Notes: generated by a model from the sequence alone, not told the origin. DNA of 52,493 nt from Stutzerimonas zhaodongensis (GCF_003696365.1 NZ_RFFM01000011.1:1-52493), one strand, 5' to 3'; numbered from the stretch's first letter, positions 17,651-27,094 are shown. Program-made: numbers and translations.

Positions 17651-18769
17651 ATGAACAGGCGGTTGTTGGTTGGAGTGCTATTGATTGGTCTGCATGTATT
17701 CGTCGGCGTCACGTTGATTCCGGACTTGAGCCTGGGGCTCCTTGGGTCCGCGCTGGCGTGGGGCTATCTCACGCTTTCTGCAGTGCTGATGCGCTATGGC
17801 GTGTTGGTACGCGGAGGCGGCAACGCGCTACTGGCCTGGTCGGGGCTGCTGGCCATGGGGATTTTTTCCAGCCTGGCGATCTTTTCTCTGGTTCGAGCCT
17901 TCGTGCTGGCACTTGCGTCGCTGCTCAGCAGCGAGTCGGCAGAGCTTGCCCAGGGATCGGCCTTAGCTGTCATCGCTGCGGTGCTGGTAGTGACCCTGTT
18001 CGGTGTGATCAATGCCCGGCGAACGGCCGCAATTGCGGAGCGAACTATTGCCTTGCGGAATTTACCCACCGCGCTGCAGGGGTTCAGCATCGTGCAGCTC
18101 ACTGATATCCACGTTGGCCCGACCATCAAGCAGGGCTACATCGACGCTGTCGTAAAACGTGTTAACAGCCTGTCTCCCGACCTGATCGTTATTACAGGGG
18201 ACCTGGTGGATGGAAGCGTCGCTGAGCTGGCCGATGACTTCGCGCCACTGGGGCAGCTCAGGGCTCGTCACGGCGTGTACGTGGTCACCGGTAACCATGA
18301 GTACTACGCGGGGGCCGATAGCTGGATCGCCGAGTTCGAACGCTTGGGCATGAAGGTACTGCTGAACCGGCACGTGGTGCTTGAGCATGATGGCGGCCGC
18401 ATGGTGTTGGCGGGCATTGCCGACTATTCGGCCGAGCTCTTCAGGCCCAGCCATAAGAGCGATCCGGTGGCGGCACTTGCGGGCGCTCCTGTCGATGTGC
18501 CACGCATTTTGTTGGCGCATCAACCGCGTTCAGCGAAGGCGGCGTTGGCGGCGGGCTGCGACCTGCAGCTGTCCGGCCACACCCATGGCGGCCAGTTCTG
18601 GCCATGGATGCACTTCGTGCGTTGGCAGCAGCCTTGGGTGGCGGGTCTGCAGCATGCCGGGGGCATGCAGATCTACATAAGCCGCGGTACGGGTTATTGG
18701 GGGCCGCCGTTGCGTTTCGGTGCCCCGTCGGAAATTACCCGGATTCAGCTGAGTTTCTCTGGCGCTTAG
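17651..18769 (+). CDS. Membrane-anchored metallophosphoesterase
   Basis: 372 residues: four hydrophobic N-terminal segments (about 5-30, 33-52, 58-95, 102-122) followed by a calcineurin-like phosphoesterase domain (about 143-370). Metal-binding motifs are intact: D-x-H (Asp152, His154 in LTDIHVGP), GD (Gly183-Asp184), GNHE (about 214-217), AHQP (His290) and GHTHG (His310, His312). The architecture resembles YkuE/YaeI-type membrane phosphodiesterases, some of which act on lipids such as UDP-diacylglucosamine. Substrate is unknown. The ATG follows a short purine-rich stretch. It converges on the glycosylase gene with about 20 bp between them. Confidence 0.9.
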   Translation: MNRRLLVGVLLIGLHVFVGVTLIPDLSLGLLGSALAWGYLTLSAVLMRYGVLVRGGGNALLAWSGLLAMGIFSSLAIFSLVRAFVLALASLLSSESAELAQGSALAVIAAVLVVTLFGVINARRTAAIAERTIALRNLPTALQGFSIVQLTDIHVGPTIKQGYIDAVVKRVNSLSPDLIVITGDLVDGSVAELADDFAPLGQLRARHGVYVVTGNHEYYAGADSWIAEFERLGMKVLLNRHVVLEHDGGRMVLAGIADYSAELFRPSHKSDPVAALAGAPVDVPRILLAHQPRSAKAALAAGCDLQLSGHTHGGQFWPWMHFVRWQQPWVAGLQHAGGMQIYISRGTGYWGPPLRFGAPSEITRIQLSFSGA

Positions 18770-18788
18770 GGGGGCAGCCGCTCGGCAA

Positions 18789-19487
18789 TCAGCCGGCCAG
18801 CAGTTCGCGCCTGAGCAGTGCGTAATCCTGGCCTTCGATCTGTCCGCGGCGTAGCGGGTTGCGTGTGCAATGTGCGGCGAACCCGGCATCGACGAAGCGG
18901 TAGGGCAGGTGCTCGTCGCGTCCGGTGGGAATGCCGAGGCGGGTGGTCTGGACGATGTCAGGCCGCGCACCAATGTCGTCCACGCGCAGTCGTGTCGGGT
19001 CCATGCGTTGGGCGTTCCACTCCGTGACGGTCAGGCCCAGCGCCTTGCACAGCAGCGTCTGTCCGGAGCAGAGGCGTGTCAGCGGACGCGGCCCACCGGC
19101 AGCAGCCGGGCTGTTAGTGCGCATACGTTCGATGGACTCTTCGCAGGACAGCAGATCGACCCACGGATAGCCCGCCTTGATGCACACGGCGTTGCCCTCG
19201 CCCTGGACGCTGAAATTAAGCGAATCGCCGCCGCGCGAGTAATAAAGGTACAGATGACCAGCCGGCATAAACATGGCACGTCTCGAAGGGCTAAAGCCGA
19301 GCGAGGAATGACTTGCTTTCTCGTCGACGTAGTACGCCTCGGTCTCGATGATTCTCGCCGATAGCCAGAGCCCGTCGACGCAGTGGCGGATGACGGTACC
19401 CAGCAGTTCCTGAGCGACGATCTGCGCGTCACGATCAAAAAAACTGTCGTCGAGGTGTTGCTGCGGCGGTTCGGTAAGGCTGTTCAT
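18789..19487 (-). CDS. DNA-3-methyladenine glycosylase, AAG/MPG family
   Basis: 232-residue base-excision-repair enzyme that removes alkylated purines such as 3-methyladenine and hypoxanthine. Family motifs: LLGTVIRH near the N-terminus, RIIETEAYY with the catalytic Glu, the base-flipping Tyr in the ASHSSLG...MFMPAGHLYLYYSRG segment, and CKALGLT. It belongs to the AAG (type II) family, not the AlkA or Tag helix-hairpin-helix families. GGAG lies 6 nt before the ATG. No Ada box or LexA box is seen upstream. Confidence 0.92.
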   Translation of the reverse strand: MNSLTEPPQQHLDDSFFDRDAQIVAQELLGTVIRHCVDGLWLSARIIETEAYYVDEKASHSSLGFSPSRRAMFMPAGHLYLYYSRGGDSLNFSVQGEGNAVCIKAGYPWVDLLSCEESIERMRTNSPAAAGGPRPLTRLCSGQTLLCKALGLTVTEWNAQRMDPTRLRVDDIGARPDIVQTTRLGIPTGRDEHLPYRFVDAGFAAHCTRNPLRRGQIEGQDYALLRRELLAG

Positions 19488-19820
19488 CAGGGCTCCGGCT
19501 TCGGCTGGTCTGTTTTTCCGACCGATAAGCGAAGCGAATATTCCGCAATCGATGAACGTATTTCGTGCCGGTCGTCAGACAAATGCCCTGATCTGGCCTT
19601 AAATCAGCATTCAAGGACAGGGGATCTGATCCTCTGAATAACGGACGCCCAAGTCTGCGAGGCGTCTGGCGGGCTTCTCGAACAGGCGAGTCCTTAACTG
19701 GCGGCACGCAGTGAAAGCACCCTTTCTGAGGCCATCTCACCGTTGTGCTCGTTGAGACGGCAGCCGTACGTTTCGGGCTTATACCGGCCCGGCTGTAACG
19801 CAGCTGCCGCGCATATAAGG
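19488..19820. other. Gap downstream of the curlin-repeat gene
   Basis: 333 bp between the stop of the curlin-repeat gene and the start of the glycosylase gene, both on the minus strand. I see no gene. Short inverted arms (cagccg/cggctg near 19761-19795) could be part of a transcript end but there is no T-tract. Confidence 0.5.
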
Positions 19821-21056
19821 TTAGCGTTGCGTTGCACGCCCCGTGTTGGAGGAGCCGCTCTGGATGATGCTCACACTATTGCCAGTCCCGTACTGCGAAA
19901 TGTCTGCCGCGTTCGCCGTGCCTCCTTGGCTGACAAGCGCGTAATGGCCTTCGTTGAATTGCGAGGCCTGGATGATATTGCTGTCACCGTCCTGCGCCAG
20001 ATCTAGCTTGTTTTCTTCGCCAGCGCCAACCTGAATGGTCACGATGCTGTTGTCGTTTCCAGTCATCACTGCTTTCAGTTCGTTGCCGACCGCGTTCTGC
20101 GTAAGGTTGGCAGTATTGCGGTCGCCAGACTGCACTACGGCAATAAGGCCGTTTCTGCCCGTTTGTACTAGGTTGATGGTGTTGTCATCGCCAGTCCCGG
20201 AGGAAGTCGCCGTATTTTGCCGGCCACTTTGTGTGGCTGTGACCTGATTGCGATCGCCGCGTTGCTCACTTGAAAATCTCATCAGGATGCCGGATTGGCT
20301 CACTGTAGCGCTGTTATGGTTGCCAACGCTTTCAACCTGAGCGTCCGAGGCGATCGCAGAGAACTGTCTCAGGCTCGCCATATTGCCTATACCGAATGAC
20401 TTGACCGTGGCGTCGGAAACGCTGCCGTAAATTTGCGTGACTGTGGCGTCGTTCTCGCTGCCATCCTGCCAAATAAAGGCCGCGCCGCCCAAAGTGTTGT
20501 CCTGGTACGAATAGCTGATGTTGTCGCTACCGTACTGAGTGCTGCTGGATTGCGATTCGGCAAACGATTGGATCGTGATAGCCGAGTTTCTGTCGCCTAT
20601 CTGCAGCTGGTAGAGCTCTGCGCCGATGGAACTAGACTGGGTTCCTTGCGCAGAGTTCGAGCTGCCATATTGGTCTTGAGAGATGACACTCTCGGTTGAA
20701 TTGGTCTGTGTGGCGTTAGCTACATTCCCGGATCCTACCGCCTGGTGCTGCAGGACTGAGTTGTCGATTGAAAGCCCCGTCACGGTGTTGTCCAGTTGAC
20801 GCGCCTCACTGTAATTCGAACTGCCTTGCTGAAATTGGGTGATCGAGTCGGCTATACCGCTTTGCTGGAATGAAACCGCTTCGTTGGAAACCCCGCTTTG
20901 GATGATGGATATCGAGTTCTCGAAGCCAGCTGTCTGCGTGACTGTGGCTTCCAGGGAAACCCCCGACTGATCAACGTCGACGGAGTGTTGTGCAGCGAAT
21001 GCCTGTGAGGACATTGCAGCAATGAGTGCAAGGGCAAGCGGCTTGAGCGTGCGCAT
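19821..21056 (-). CDS. Secreted curlin-repeat protein (putative functional amyloid)
   Basis: 411 residues with a signal peptide (MRTLKPLALALIAAMSSQAFA-A). The rest is a long series of imperfect repeats of about 21-25 residues following the curlin pattern Q-x-G-x2-N-x5-Q (for example QSGVSNEAVSFQQSG, QIGDRNSAITIQS, QSGDRNTANLTQN, QYGTGNSVSIIQSG). Composition is dominated by Ser, Gln, Asn, Gly, Thr and Ala, with no Cys. CsgA and CsgB have five such repeats in about 150 residues, so this is much larger. Such proteins form beta-solenoid amyloid outside the cell and leave through CsgG. No csgG, csgE, csgF or csgC gene is nearby, so export would depend on genes elsewhere. A GGAG site lies 9 nt before the ATG. 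Confidence 0.85.
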   Translation of the reverse strand: MRTLKPLALALIAAMSSQAFAAQHSVDVDQSGVSLEATVTQTAGFENSISIIQSGVSNEAVSFQQSGIADSITQFQQGSSNYSEARQLDNTVTGLSIDNSVLQHQAVGSGNVANATQTNSTESVISQDQYGSSNSAQGTQSSSIGAELYQLQIGDRNSAITIQSFAESQSSSTQYGSDNISYSYQDNTLGGAAFIWQDGSENDATVTQIYGSVSDATVKSFGIGNMASLRQFSAIASDAQVESVGNHNSATVSQSGILMRFSSEQRGDRNQVTATQSGRQNTATSSGTGDDNTINLVQTGRNGLIAVVQSGDRNTANLTQNAVGNELKAVMTGNDNSIVTIQVGAGEENKLDLAQDGDSNIIQASQFNEGHYALVSQGGTANAADISQYGTGNSVSIIQSGSSNTGRATQR

Positions 21057-21400
21057 GACGTATCTCCGGCGAGGGGCGCCTGCTACGAACTCAATGATGC
21101 GCCCACTGCACTATGGCTGGGTGGTGCGTTCGGAACGGACCCCGAGTTATCCCGCACCATCATGCTCGCGCTGACGCGGCCAGGAATATCCACTGTTCGA
21201 TTGATAAAGCAGGATTAGGCTCAATAGTAAGCGCCGGGATGAGCGCGTCACGCCTAGTCTTCTTTGGACGTGCCACCGTAACGATGAAGGATGGCTGCGC
21301 CGGATACGCTGGGTTAGATCCGAAAAAAAGGCCGCGCTAGTGCACGGCCTTCTCGTACTCGTCAGGTTGGGAAACCTCACGGTACTGCTATTGATGTTGC
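21057..21400. other. Control region upstream of the curlin-repeat gene
   Basis: 344 bp between ychF and the curlin-repeat gene, both on the minus strand. It contains the ychF terminator (listed separately) and must contain the promoter of the curlin-repeat gene. No convincing sigma-70 or sigma-54 promoter was recognised by eye. Confidence 0.5.
21323..21351 (-). terminator. Intrinsic terminator of ychF
   Basis: Stem aaggccg (21328-21334) with cggcctt (21345-21351), 10-nt loop, followed on the minus strand by a T-run (complement of the a-run at 21323-21329). It lies about 50 bp after the ychF stop. Confidence 0.85.
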
Positions 21401-22501
21401 TTAGACGTTGAAGCGGAAATGCATCACGTCGCCGTCCTTGATGATGTACTCCTTGCCTTCCAGTCTCCACTTACCGGCTTCCTTGGCGCCCGCTTCGCCT
21501 TTGTACTGAATGAAGTCGGCGTAGGCGACGACCTCGGCACGGATGAAGCCTTTTTCGAAATCGGTGTGAATGACGGCGGCGCCTTGCGGAGCGGTTGCGC
21601 CGACTTTCACGGTCCATGCGCGAACTTCTTTGACACCGGCGGTGAAGTAGGTCTGCAGGTTGAGCAACTCGTATCCAGCTCGGATGACGCGGTTCAGTCC
21701 GGGCTCTTCAAGGCCGAGGGATTCGAGGAACATATCCTTTTCCTCGCCATCATCCAGTTCGGCGATCTCCGCTTCGATTTTGTTGCACACCGGCACCACG
21801 ACTGCGCCTTCTTCGGCGGCAATGGCGTTAACGACGTCCAGGTGCGGATTGTTCTCGAAACCGTCTTCGGCGACGTTGGCGATGTACATCACCGGCTTGC
21901 TGGTCAGCAGGTGAAAGCCTTTGGCGAGCTGAATCTCTTCCTCGCCAAGCTTCTTAAGCAGTGTGCGGGCAGGCTTGCCTTCGGAGAAATGCGGGATCAG
22001 TTTTTCCAGCAGCGCCTTCTGCGCAACGGCCTCTTTGTCGCCGCCCTTGGCATTGCGGGTTACGCGCTGGAGCTGCTTTTCGCAGCTATCGAGGTCAGCG
22101 AAGATCAGTTCGAGCTCGATAATCTCGATGTCACGCTTGGGGTCGACGGAGTTGGAGACGTGAATGACGTTCTCGTCTTCGAAGCAGCGAACGACATGGG
22201 CGATGGCGTCGGTCTCGCGGATGTTGGCCAGGAACTTGTTGCCCAGGCCCTCACCCTTCGATGCGCCTTCGACCAGCCCTGCGATGTCGACAAACTCCAT
22301 GGTTGTGGGCACCACACGCTCTGGTTTGACGATTTCGGCCAGGGCCTGCAAGCGCGGATCGGGCATCGGTACTATGCCGCTGTTCGGTTCGATGGTGCAG
22401 AAAGGAAAGTTTTCCGCAGCGATACCGGATTTGGTCAGCGCATTGAACAGGGTGGATTTGCCGACGTTGGGCAGACCTACGATGCCGCAATTGAATCCCA
22501 T
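21401..22501 (-). CDS. ychF: Ribosome-binding ATPase YchF
   Basis: OBG-family P-loop protein that hydrolyses ATP rather than GTP and binds ribosomes; in E. coli it restrains the oxidative-stress response. The 366 residues show G1 GLPNVGKST (8-16), G3 [17 protein letters not shown], a helical arm, and a C-terminal TGS domain (about 280-364, ending [10 protein letters not shown]). It follows pth in the minus-strand run prs-rplY-pth-ychF, the classical proteobacterial pth-ychF pairing. Confidence 0.96.
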   Translation of the reverse strand: MGFNCGIVGLPNVGKSTLFNALTKSGIAAENFPFCTIEPNSGIVPMPDPRLQALAEIVKPERVVPTTMEFVDIAGLVEGASKGEGLGNKFLANIRETDAIAHVVRCFEDENVIHVSNSVDPKRDIEIIELELIFADLDSCEKQLQRVTRNAKGGDKEAVAQKALLEKLIPHFSEGKPARTLLKKLGEEEIQLAKGFHLLTSKPVMYIANVAEDGFENNPHLDVVNAIAAEEGAVVVPVCNKIEAEIAELDDGEEKDMFLESLGLEEPGLNRVIRAGYELLNLQTYFTAGVKEVRAWTVKVGATAPQGAAVIHTDFEKGFIRAEVVAYADFIQYKGEAGAKEAGKWRLEGKEYIIKDGDVMHFRFNV

Positions 22502-22642
22502 GGTGTCTTGCCTCGGTATTGGCTGGCAGCTGATGCGCTACCGGCGTTGCCAAATTGCGTTAAACGGCCTCGTGATAGCTGTAGTGCTACAGCCTTCCGT
22601 ACAGCCGTTGCTTGTCTTCTTTAGCGTGCCTGCCGCACCGTA

Positions 22643-23227
22643 TCAGGCCTTCTGGCTGTGCAGGCGCTGCATGGCGCGCGTCCAGTCACCGGCCAGTATT
22701 TCGGGCAGCACGTCGAAAGTGAAATCGATGCTGGCGTCCAGCTTCTCCCGCTCGGTTTGCGGCGCTCGGCCCAGGACATAGCCGGTAACCAGGCTGCTGT
22801 GCCCAGGATGGCCGATACCCAAACGTAAGCGGTAGAAATTGTTCTGATTGCCAAGCTTGGCGATGATGTCGCGAAGCCCGTTGTGCCCGCCATGACCGCC
22901 GCCCTGTTTGAGCTTGGCGATACCAGGGGGCATATCGAGTTCATCGTGGGCAACCAGGATGGACTCGGGAGGAATTCGGAAAAATCCGGCTAATGCCGCT
23001 ACCGCCTGACCGCTGCGGTTCATGTACGTGGTGGGGATCAGCAAGCGGACATCTTCGTCCTGGTGGCGAAACTTGCCGACCAGCCCGAAGTATTTACGAT
23101 CGACGCTGAGGTTGACGCCCTTATGGGCAGCCAGACGCTCAACGAAAAGGGCCCCTGCGTTATGCCGGGTCTGGTCGTATTCGGGGCCTGGGTTACCCAG
23201 GCCGACGATCAGTTTCACGGCAGTCAC
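22643..23227 (-). CDS. pth: Peptidyl-tRNA hydrolase
   Basis: Releases peptides from peptidyl-tRNA that drops off the ribosome. 194 residues; N-terminal [21 protein letters not shown] with the catalytic His about residue 22, the Asn-containing TYMNRSG and the helix motif [12 protein letters not shown], all conserved. The start is a GTG (complement of cac at 23225-23227); no in-frame ATG exists upstream of the conserved region. It lies between rplY and ychF, about 34 bp after rplY. Confidence 0.96.
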   Translation of the reverse strand: MTAVKLIVGLGNPGPEYDQTRHNAGALFVERLAAHKGVNLSVDRKYFGLVGKFRHQDEDVRLLIPTTYMNRSGQAVAALAGFFRIPPESILVAHDELDMPPGIAKLKQGGGHGGHNGLRDIIAKLGNQNNFYRLRLGIGHPGHSSLVTGYVLGRAPQTEREKLDASIDFTFDVLPEILAGDWTRAMQRLHSQKA

Positions 23228-23261
23228 GACAGAGGCCCTTCCTCAGATGCTTGCGAGTAGA

Positions 23262-23882
23262 TTACTCGGCAGCGCCTTCTTCTTTCGGAGTGTCATCTTC
23301 TTTGCTCACGCGCGGAGCATGAACATTGGCAACCGGCAGGTCGCTGCCGTGTGCCAGAGCGACCAGCTCGACGCCTTTCGGCAGCTTGATGTCGGTCATG
23401 TGCAGAACCTGGCCGACTTCAACGTTGGCCATGTCGACTTCGATGAACTCTGGCAGATCCTGCGGCAGGCAGGAAACTTCCACTTCGTTGATGTTGTGCA
23501 GGATTTCGCCGCCTTGCTGCTTAACGCCAACCGAAGTTTCCTGGTTGATAAAATGCAGGGGGACGGTGGCGGTCAGCTTTTGGCCTGCGACGACGCGAAC
23601 GAAGTCAGCGTGCAGGACGAAGCCTTTGGCCGGATGACGCTGCAGCGCCTTGATCAGAACGGATTCGCTCTGGCCGTCGACATTCAGGGTCAGCACGTGG
23701 CTGTAAGAGGCTTCGGTTTCCAGCAGCTTGGTCACATCTTTCAGCAGCAGGCTGATGGATTGCGGAGCCTTGTCGCCGCCATAGATTACGGCTGGAACGA
23801 GGTTGGCGTTACGACGCAGGCGGCGGCTCGCACCTTTCCCCAGGTCGGAACGCACTTGGGCATTCAGAGTGAAATCAGTCAT
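23262..23882 (-). CDS. rplY: 50S ribosomal protein L25 (CTC form)
   Basis: 206-residue long form of L25, which binds 5S rRNA. The N-terminal L25 domain (about 1-90; [21 protein letters not shown]...VPAVIYGG) is followed by the C-terminal TL5/CTC beta domain and an acidic tail (EEGAAE). It lies behind prs, with an intrinsic terminator between them. Long L25 is the usual form in pseudomonads, unlike the 94-residue E. coli protein. Confidence 0.95.
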   Translation of the reverse strand: MTDFTLNAQVRSDLGKGASRRLRRNANLVPAVIYGGDKAPQSISLLLKDVTKLLETEASYSHVLTLNVDGQSESVLIKALQRHPAKGFVLHADFVRVVAGQKLTATVPLHFINQETSVGVKQQGGEILHNINEVEVSCLPQDLPEFIEVDMANVEVGQVLHMTDIKLPKGVELVALAHGSDLPVANVHAPRVSKEDDTPKEEGAAE

Positions 23883-23945
23883 TGTGTTTCTCCAGGATTA
23901 CAACGCGCCCGATGCACTCGCGACCAGCGCTATCGGCGGTTGGGC

Positions 23946-23969
23946 AAAAAGCCCCGCACGAGGCGGGGC
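23946..23969 (-). terminator. Intrinsic terminator between prs and rplY
   Basis: gccccgc (23951-23957) pairs with gcggggc (23963-23969) around a 5-nt loop, followed by five T residues on the minus strand. It lies between the prs stop and the rplY start, so rplY is either separately transcribed or fed by read-through. Confidence 0.85.
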
Positions 23970-24005
23970 ACATTTTCGTTCGACGCGAAGAGCTAAGTTT
24001 TTGGC

Positions 24006-24947
24006 TTAGCGGAACATCGCGCTGATCGATTCAGCATTGCTGATACGGCGAACCGCTTCAGCCACCATTGGCGCGATGTCCAATTGGCGAATACGAGTAC
24101 AAGCTTGAGCCGCTGCGGACAGCGGGATGGTATTGGTCACGACCAGTTCGTCGAGCACCGAGCCTTCGATATTCTCGATGGCGCGACCGGACAGAATAGG
24201 GTGAGTGCAATACGCGAAGACCTTGGACGCGCCATGATCTTTCAGAGCAGTTGCGGCATGGCACAGAGTGCCGGCGGTATCGACCATGTCATCGACGAGG
24301 ATGCAGGTACGGCCTTCGATATCACCGATGATGTGCATCACCTCGGACTGATTGGCCTTCGGGCGACGCTTGTCGATGATCGCCAGGTCTACACCCAGCG
24401 ACTTTGCGACAGCGCGAGCACGCACCACGCCGCCAATGTCAGGGGAAACGATCATCAGATTTTCGAAGCGCTGAGCCTGAATGTCGTCGACCAGTACCGG
24501 CGAGCCGTAGATGTTGTCCACGGGCATGTCGAAGAAGCCCTGGATCTGATCGGCATGAAGGTCAACGGTAAGCACGCGATTGACACCCACCACGTCCAGC
24601 ATATCTGCCACGACCTTGGCACTGATTGGCACACGAGCGGAACGCGGGCGGCGGTCCTGGCGGGCATAGCCAAAGTACGGGATAACGGCCGTGATGCGGG
24701 TGGCTGAGGAGCGGCGGAAGGCATCAGCCATCACGACCAGTTCCATCAGGTTGTCGTTGGTGGGGGCGCAAGTCGGCTGAATCAGGAATACGTCCTTACC
24801 GCGAACGTTCTCGTTGATTTCGACACTGATTTCGCCGTCGGAAAATTTACCGACGTAGGCATCACCGAGGGGGATATGCAGCTGACGTACAACACGCCGG
24901 GCCAGGTCGGGGTTGGCGTTCCCCGTGAAGACCATCATCTTGGACAC
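24006..24947 (-). CDS. prs: Ribose-phosphate pyrophosphokinase (PRPP synthetase)
   Basis: Makes PRPP from ribose-5-phosphate and ATP for nucleotide, histidine, tryptophan and NAD synthesis. 313 residues; flexible-loop motif [18 protein letters not shown], divalent-cation site [12 protein letters not shown], and the PRPP-binding loop [12 protein letters not shown]. The start is GTG at 24947 (N-terminus [17 protein letters not shown]), with an ATG three codons later as alternative. The gene lies directly downstream of the tRNA-Gln array, but an intrinsic terminator ends about 35 bp before it, leaving little room for a separate promoter. Confidence 0.97.
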   Translation of the reverse strand: MSKMMVFTGNANPDLARRVVRQLHIPLGDAYVGKFSDGEISVEINENVRGKDVFLIQPTCAPTNDNLMELVVMADAFRRSSATRITAVIPYFGYARQDRRPRSARVPISAKVVADMLDVVGVNRVLTVDLHADQIQGFFDMPVDNIYGSPVLVDDIQAQRFENLMIVSPDIGGVVRARAVAKSLGVDLAIIDKRRPKANQSEVMHIIGDIEGRTCILVDDMVDTAGTLCHAATALKDHGASKVFAYCTHPILSGRAIENIEGSVLDELVVTNTIPLSAAAQACTRIRQLDIAPMVAEAVRRISNAESISAMFR

Positions 24948-24981
24948 GCGCAGTACCTGCCTGAGGGTGGATCCGATGAAA

Positions 24982-25020
24982 CAAAAAGCTGTTCAAAAGG
25001 CCAGGCGTCTTGAACAGCTC
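24982..25020 (-). terminator. Intrinsic terminator between tRNA-Gln array and prs
   Basis: agctgttcaa (24987-24996) and ttgaacagct (25010-25019) are perfect 10-bp arms around a 13-nt loop, followed by T residues on the minus strand. It follows the last tRNA of the array within about 10 bp. Confidence 0.85.
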
Positions 25021-25030
25021 TCATGATGTT

Positions 25031-25105
25031 TGGCAGGGGCGGCTGGATTCGAACCAACGCATGCCAGGATCAAAACCTGGTGCCTTACCGCTTGGCGACG
25101 CCCCT
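25031..25105 (-). tRNA. tRNA-Gln (UUG), copy 5 in transcription order
   Basis: 75 nt with encoded CCA. Acceptor AGGGGCG/CGCCCCT, anticodon TTG within ccaggttTTGatcctgg, T-arm GGTTCGAATCC. Closely resembles E. coli tRNA-Gln(UUG). Identical to the four other copies in the array. Confidence 0.97.
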
Positions 25106-25154
25106 GTAGATGTAACCTTGACTGTGTTGCGGCTGTACTAACCCCGAGAGGTTA

Positions 25155-25229
25155 TGGCAGGGGCGGCTGGATTCGAACCAACGCATGCCAGGATCAAAAC
25201 CTGGTGCCTTACCGCTTGGCGACGCCCCT
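25155..25229 (-). tRNA. tRNA-Gln (UUG), copy 4
   Basis: Identical 75-nt gene, one 124-bp period from its neighbours; anticodon TTG and encoded CCA. Confidence 0.97.
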
Positions 25230-25278
25230 GTAGATGTAACCTTGACTGTGTTGCGGCTGTACTAACCCCGAGAGGTTA

Positions 25279-25353
25279 TGGCAGGGGCGGCTGGATTCGA
25301 ACCAACGCATGCCAGGATCAAAACCTGGTGCCTTACCGCTTGGCGACGCCCCT
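25279..25353 (-). tRNA. tRNA-Gln (UUG), copy 3
   Basis: Identical 75-nt gene in the array; anticodon TTG and encoded CCA. Confidence 0.97.
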
Positions 25354-25402
25354 GTAGATGTAACCTTGACTGTGTTGCGGCTGTACTAACCCCGAGAGGT
25401 TA

Positions 25403-25477
25403 TGGCAGGGGCGGCTGGATTCGAACCAACGCATGCCAGGATCAAAACCTGGTGCCTTACCGCTTGGCGACGCCCCT
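25403..25477 (-). tRNA. tRNA-Gln (UUG), copy 2
   Basis: Identical 75-nt gene in the array; anticodon TTG and encoded CCA. Confidence 0.97.
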
Positions 25478-25526
25478 GTAGATGTAACCTTGACTGTGTT
25501 GCGGCTGTACTAACCCCGAGAGGTTA

Positions 25527-25601
25527 TGGCAGGGGCGGCTGGATTCGAACCAACGCATGCCAGGATCAAAACCTGGTGCCTTACCGCTTGGCGACGCCCC
25601 T
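25527..25601 (-). tRNA. tRNA-Gln (UUG), copy 1 (nearest ispE)
   Basis: Identical 75-nt gene, the first transcribed if the promoter is upstream. Only 12 bp separate its 5' end from the ispE stop codon, so a separate tRNA promoter would have to lie inside ispE, or the tRNAs are cut from the ispE mRNA. Confidence 0.97.
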
Positions 25602-25613
25602 GTAACGTACAAC

Positions 25614-26474
25614 CTAACCACTTACTTCCTGTTCCAGTTGCGCAAGCCTTCGGTGCAGCATCGAAATGTTGCGCCCTTGAGCGACGAAAGCTGGTAAATC
25701 GGCTGGAAGTTGGCGGCAAACTCTATCAGCCTCACCTTTGTTTGGGAAGCTCCCAAACACACAAGCTCCAGTGCCGGTCATTCTTGCTGGAACAAAATTG
25801 TTCAACAAGCTCAAAGCGTTACGTACTTCTGGATAACGCTTCTCGACCACCGGCTGACAGTCATTACGACCGCCCCCTGCAAGAAGGCTGCGAACTGTAA
25901 TGGCCGGGGTATTGCGTGTCAACTCCGGGTCGGAAAATATTTCCGCTGTACTAACAGAGACTTGCGGGGCGATTACGAGGAACCAGGGCTCGCTCAATTC
26001 AACCGGTTCGAGGCGCTCGCCGACCCCTTCGGCAAAGGCCGCGCGACCTCTGACGAACACTGGAACATCCGCTCCCAGCGACAGGCCTATTTCGGCAAGC
26101 CGGTCCTCGCCGAGACGTGTCTGCCAGAGATGATCGAGGCCTAGCAGGGTGGTGGCCGCATCCGAGCTGCCACCACCGATGCCGCCGCCCATGGGCAAGC
26201 GCTTGACCAGTTCGATATCTGCGCCGAGCTCGCATCCACTCTGGGTTTGAAGCAGCCGGGCCGCACGCACGATGAGGTTGCTGTCGTGATCGACGCCCGG
26301 CAGTTCGGAGTTCAGCCGAATCTGGCCGTCCGCGCGGGGTGTGAAAGCAAGCTCATCGCCGTGGTCGAGGAACTGGAACAGCGTTTGCAGCTCGTGGTAG
26401 CCGTCGGCGCGACGACCCAGTATGTGCAGCATCAGGTTGAGTTTGGCTGGAGCGGGAAGCGTCAGTGCGGGCAT
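25614..26474 (-). CDS. ispE: 4-diphosphocytidyl-2-C-methyl-D-erythritol kinase
   Basis: GHMP-family kinase of the MEP isoprenoid pathway, phosphorylating CDP-ME at the 2-position with ATP. 286 residues; the N-terminal [28 protein letters not shown] segment and the Gly-rich ATP loop [15 protein letters not shown] are diagnostic. The start overlaps the lolB stop by one base (TGATG), so the two are coupled. The tRNA-Gln array follows 12 bp after the stop. Confidence 0.96.
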   Translation of the reverse strand: MPALTLPAPAKLNLMLHILGRRADGYHELQTLFQFLDHGDELAFTPRADGQIRLNSELPGVDHDSNLIVRAARLLQTQSGCELGADIELVKRLPMGGGIGGGSSDAATTLLGLDHLWQTRLGEDRLAEIGLSLGADVPVFVRGRAAFAEGVGERLEPVELSEPWFLVIAPQVSVSTAEIFSDPELTRNTPAITVRSLLAGGGRNDCQPVVEKRYPEVRNALSLLNNFVPARMTGTGACVFGSFPNKGEADRVCRQLPADLPAFVAQGRNISMLHRRLAQLEQEVSG

Positions 26475-27094
26475 CAGCGACCGAGCTGGCGCGGCTGCCA
26501 GTCCTTGACCACAAGGGTAATCTTCAAATCCCGGCCCGCGAGCTTGATGCGTGATGGCAAGGCGTAGCCGTCTTCCTCGCTATAGGCCAGATATTCCACG
26601 TCCCAGCCATCCTGTTGCAGCCTGGCGAGACGGCCGTCGACGTCCAGCTGTACTCTGCTGCGACTCTCCGGGGAGGGTAGGCCGCGCACCCACCAGAGCA
26701 GATTCGATACTGGCAGCTGCCAGCCAAGTTGAGTCTCAACAAGCGCCTCCGGCGACTCGGCTTCATAACGGCCCTGGCCCGCGACCTCGAGTGAAACAGC
26801 ATCCGGGCGACCGGTCAGCCGGGTCGCACCACGACCCAGTGGGCCGGACAAGCGTATGTCGAAGTAGTCCTGACGCTGCAGCCAGAACAGGGTGCCGCTG
26901 CCGGAATCCTGAGGGGCCTGAATGCCGATCTTGCCGCTGATCTGCCAACCATCGATTGTGCCGATTCGGGCCTTGTGAGTGTTCCATTCATCGGTGCTGC
27001 CTGTGCCTTCGACAGACTCTTGCGGACCTAGCCCGGCGCAGCCGGCCAGTATCAATGCAAGGATAGGAGTTAGCAGGTTACGCATCAGCTTCAT
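26474..27094 (-). CDS. lolB: Outer-membrane lipoprotein receptor LolB
   Basis: Final component of the Lol pathway: takes lipoproteins from periplasmic LolA and inserts them into the outer membrane. 206 residues with a lipoprotein signal ending LILAGC (lipidated Cys19), then a LolB beta-barrel domain ([12 protein letters not shown]...[10 protein letters not shown]...). It sits between the TPR lipoprotein gene (3-bp gap) and ispE (1-base overlap), the standard proteobacterial lolB-ispE-prs order. Confidence 0.95.
   Translation of the reverse strand: MKLMRNLLTPILALILAGCAGLGPQESVEGTGSTDEWNTHKARIGTIDGWQISGKIGIQAPQDSGSGTLFWLQRQDYFDIRLSGPLGRGATRLTGRPDAVSLEVAGQGRYEAESPEALVETQLGWQLPVSNLLWWVRGLPSPESRSRVQLDVDGRLARLQQDGWDVEYLAYSEEDGYALPSRIKLAGRDLKITLVVKDWQPRQLGR

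Larger units (their letters stand above)
25031..25604 (-). repeat. Tandem array of five tRNA-Gln genes, 124-bp unit
   Basis: Four complete 124-bp units (75-nt tRNA plus 49-bp spacer) and a final tRNA, with no base differences that I can see between units. Identity starts exactly at the CCA end of the first copy and stops 3 bp beyond the last acceptor stem, as expected for expansion of one tRNA-plus-spacer unit by unequal crossing-over or slippage. The same strand carries ispE upstream and prs downstream, so the tRNAs may be processed from an ispE read-through transcript. Each spacer contains a small inverted repeat (taacc/ggtta). Confidence 0.95.

Noticed and set aside
25031..25604. Regular repeats resembling a CRISPR array
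   Set aside because: The period is 124 bp and the spacers are identical; each unit is a full tRNA gene.
25030..25605. Repeated 67-residue open frames (MAGAAGFEPTHARIKTW...) on the plus strand
   Set aside because: They are antisense translations of the tRNA-Gln genes, a well-known source of false protein annotations.
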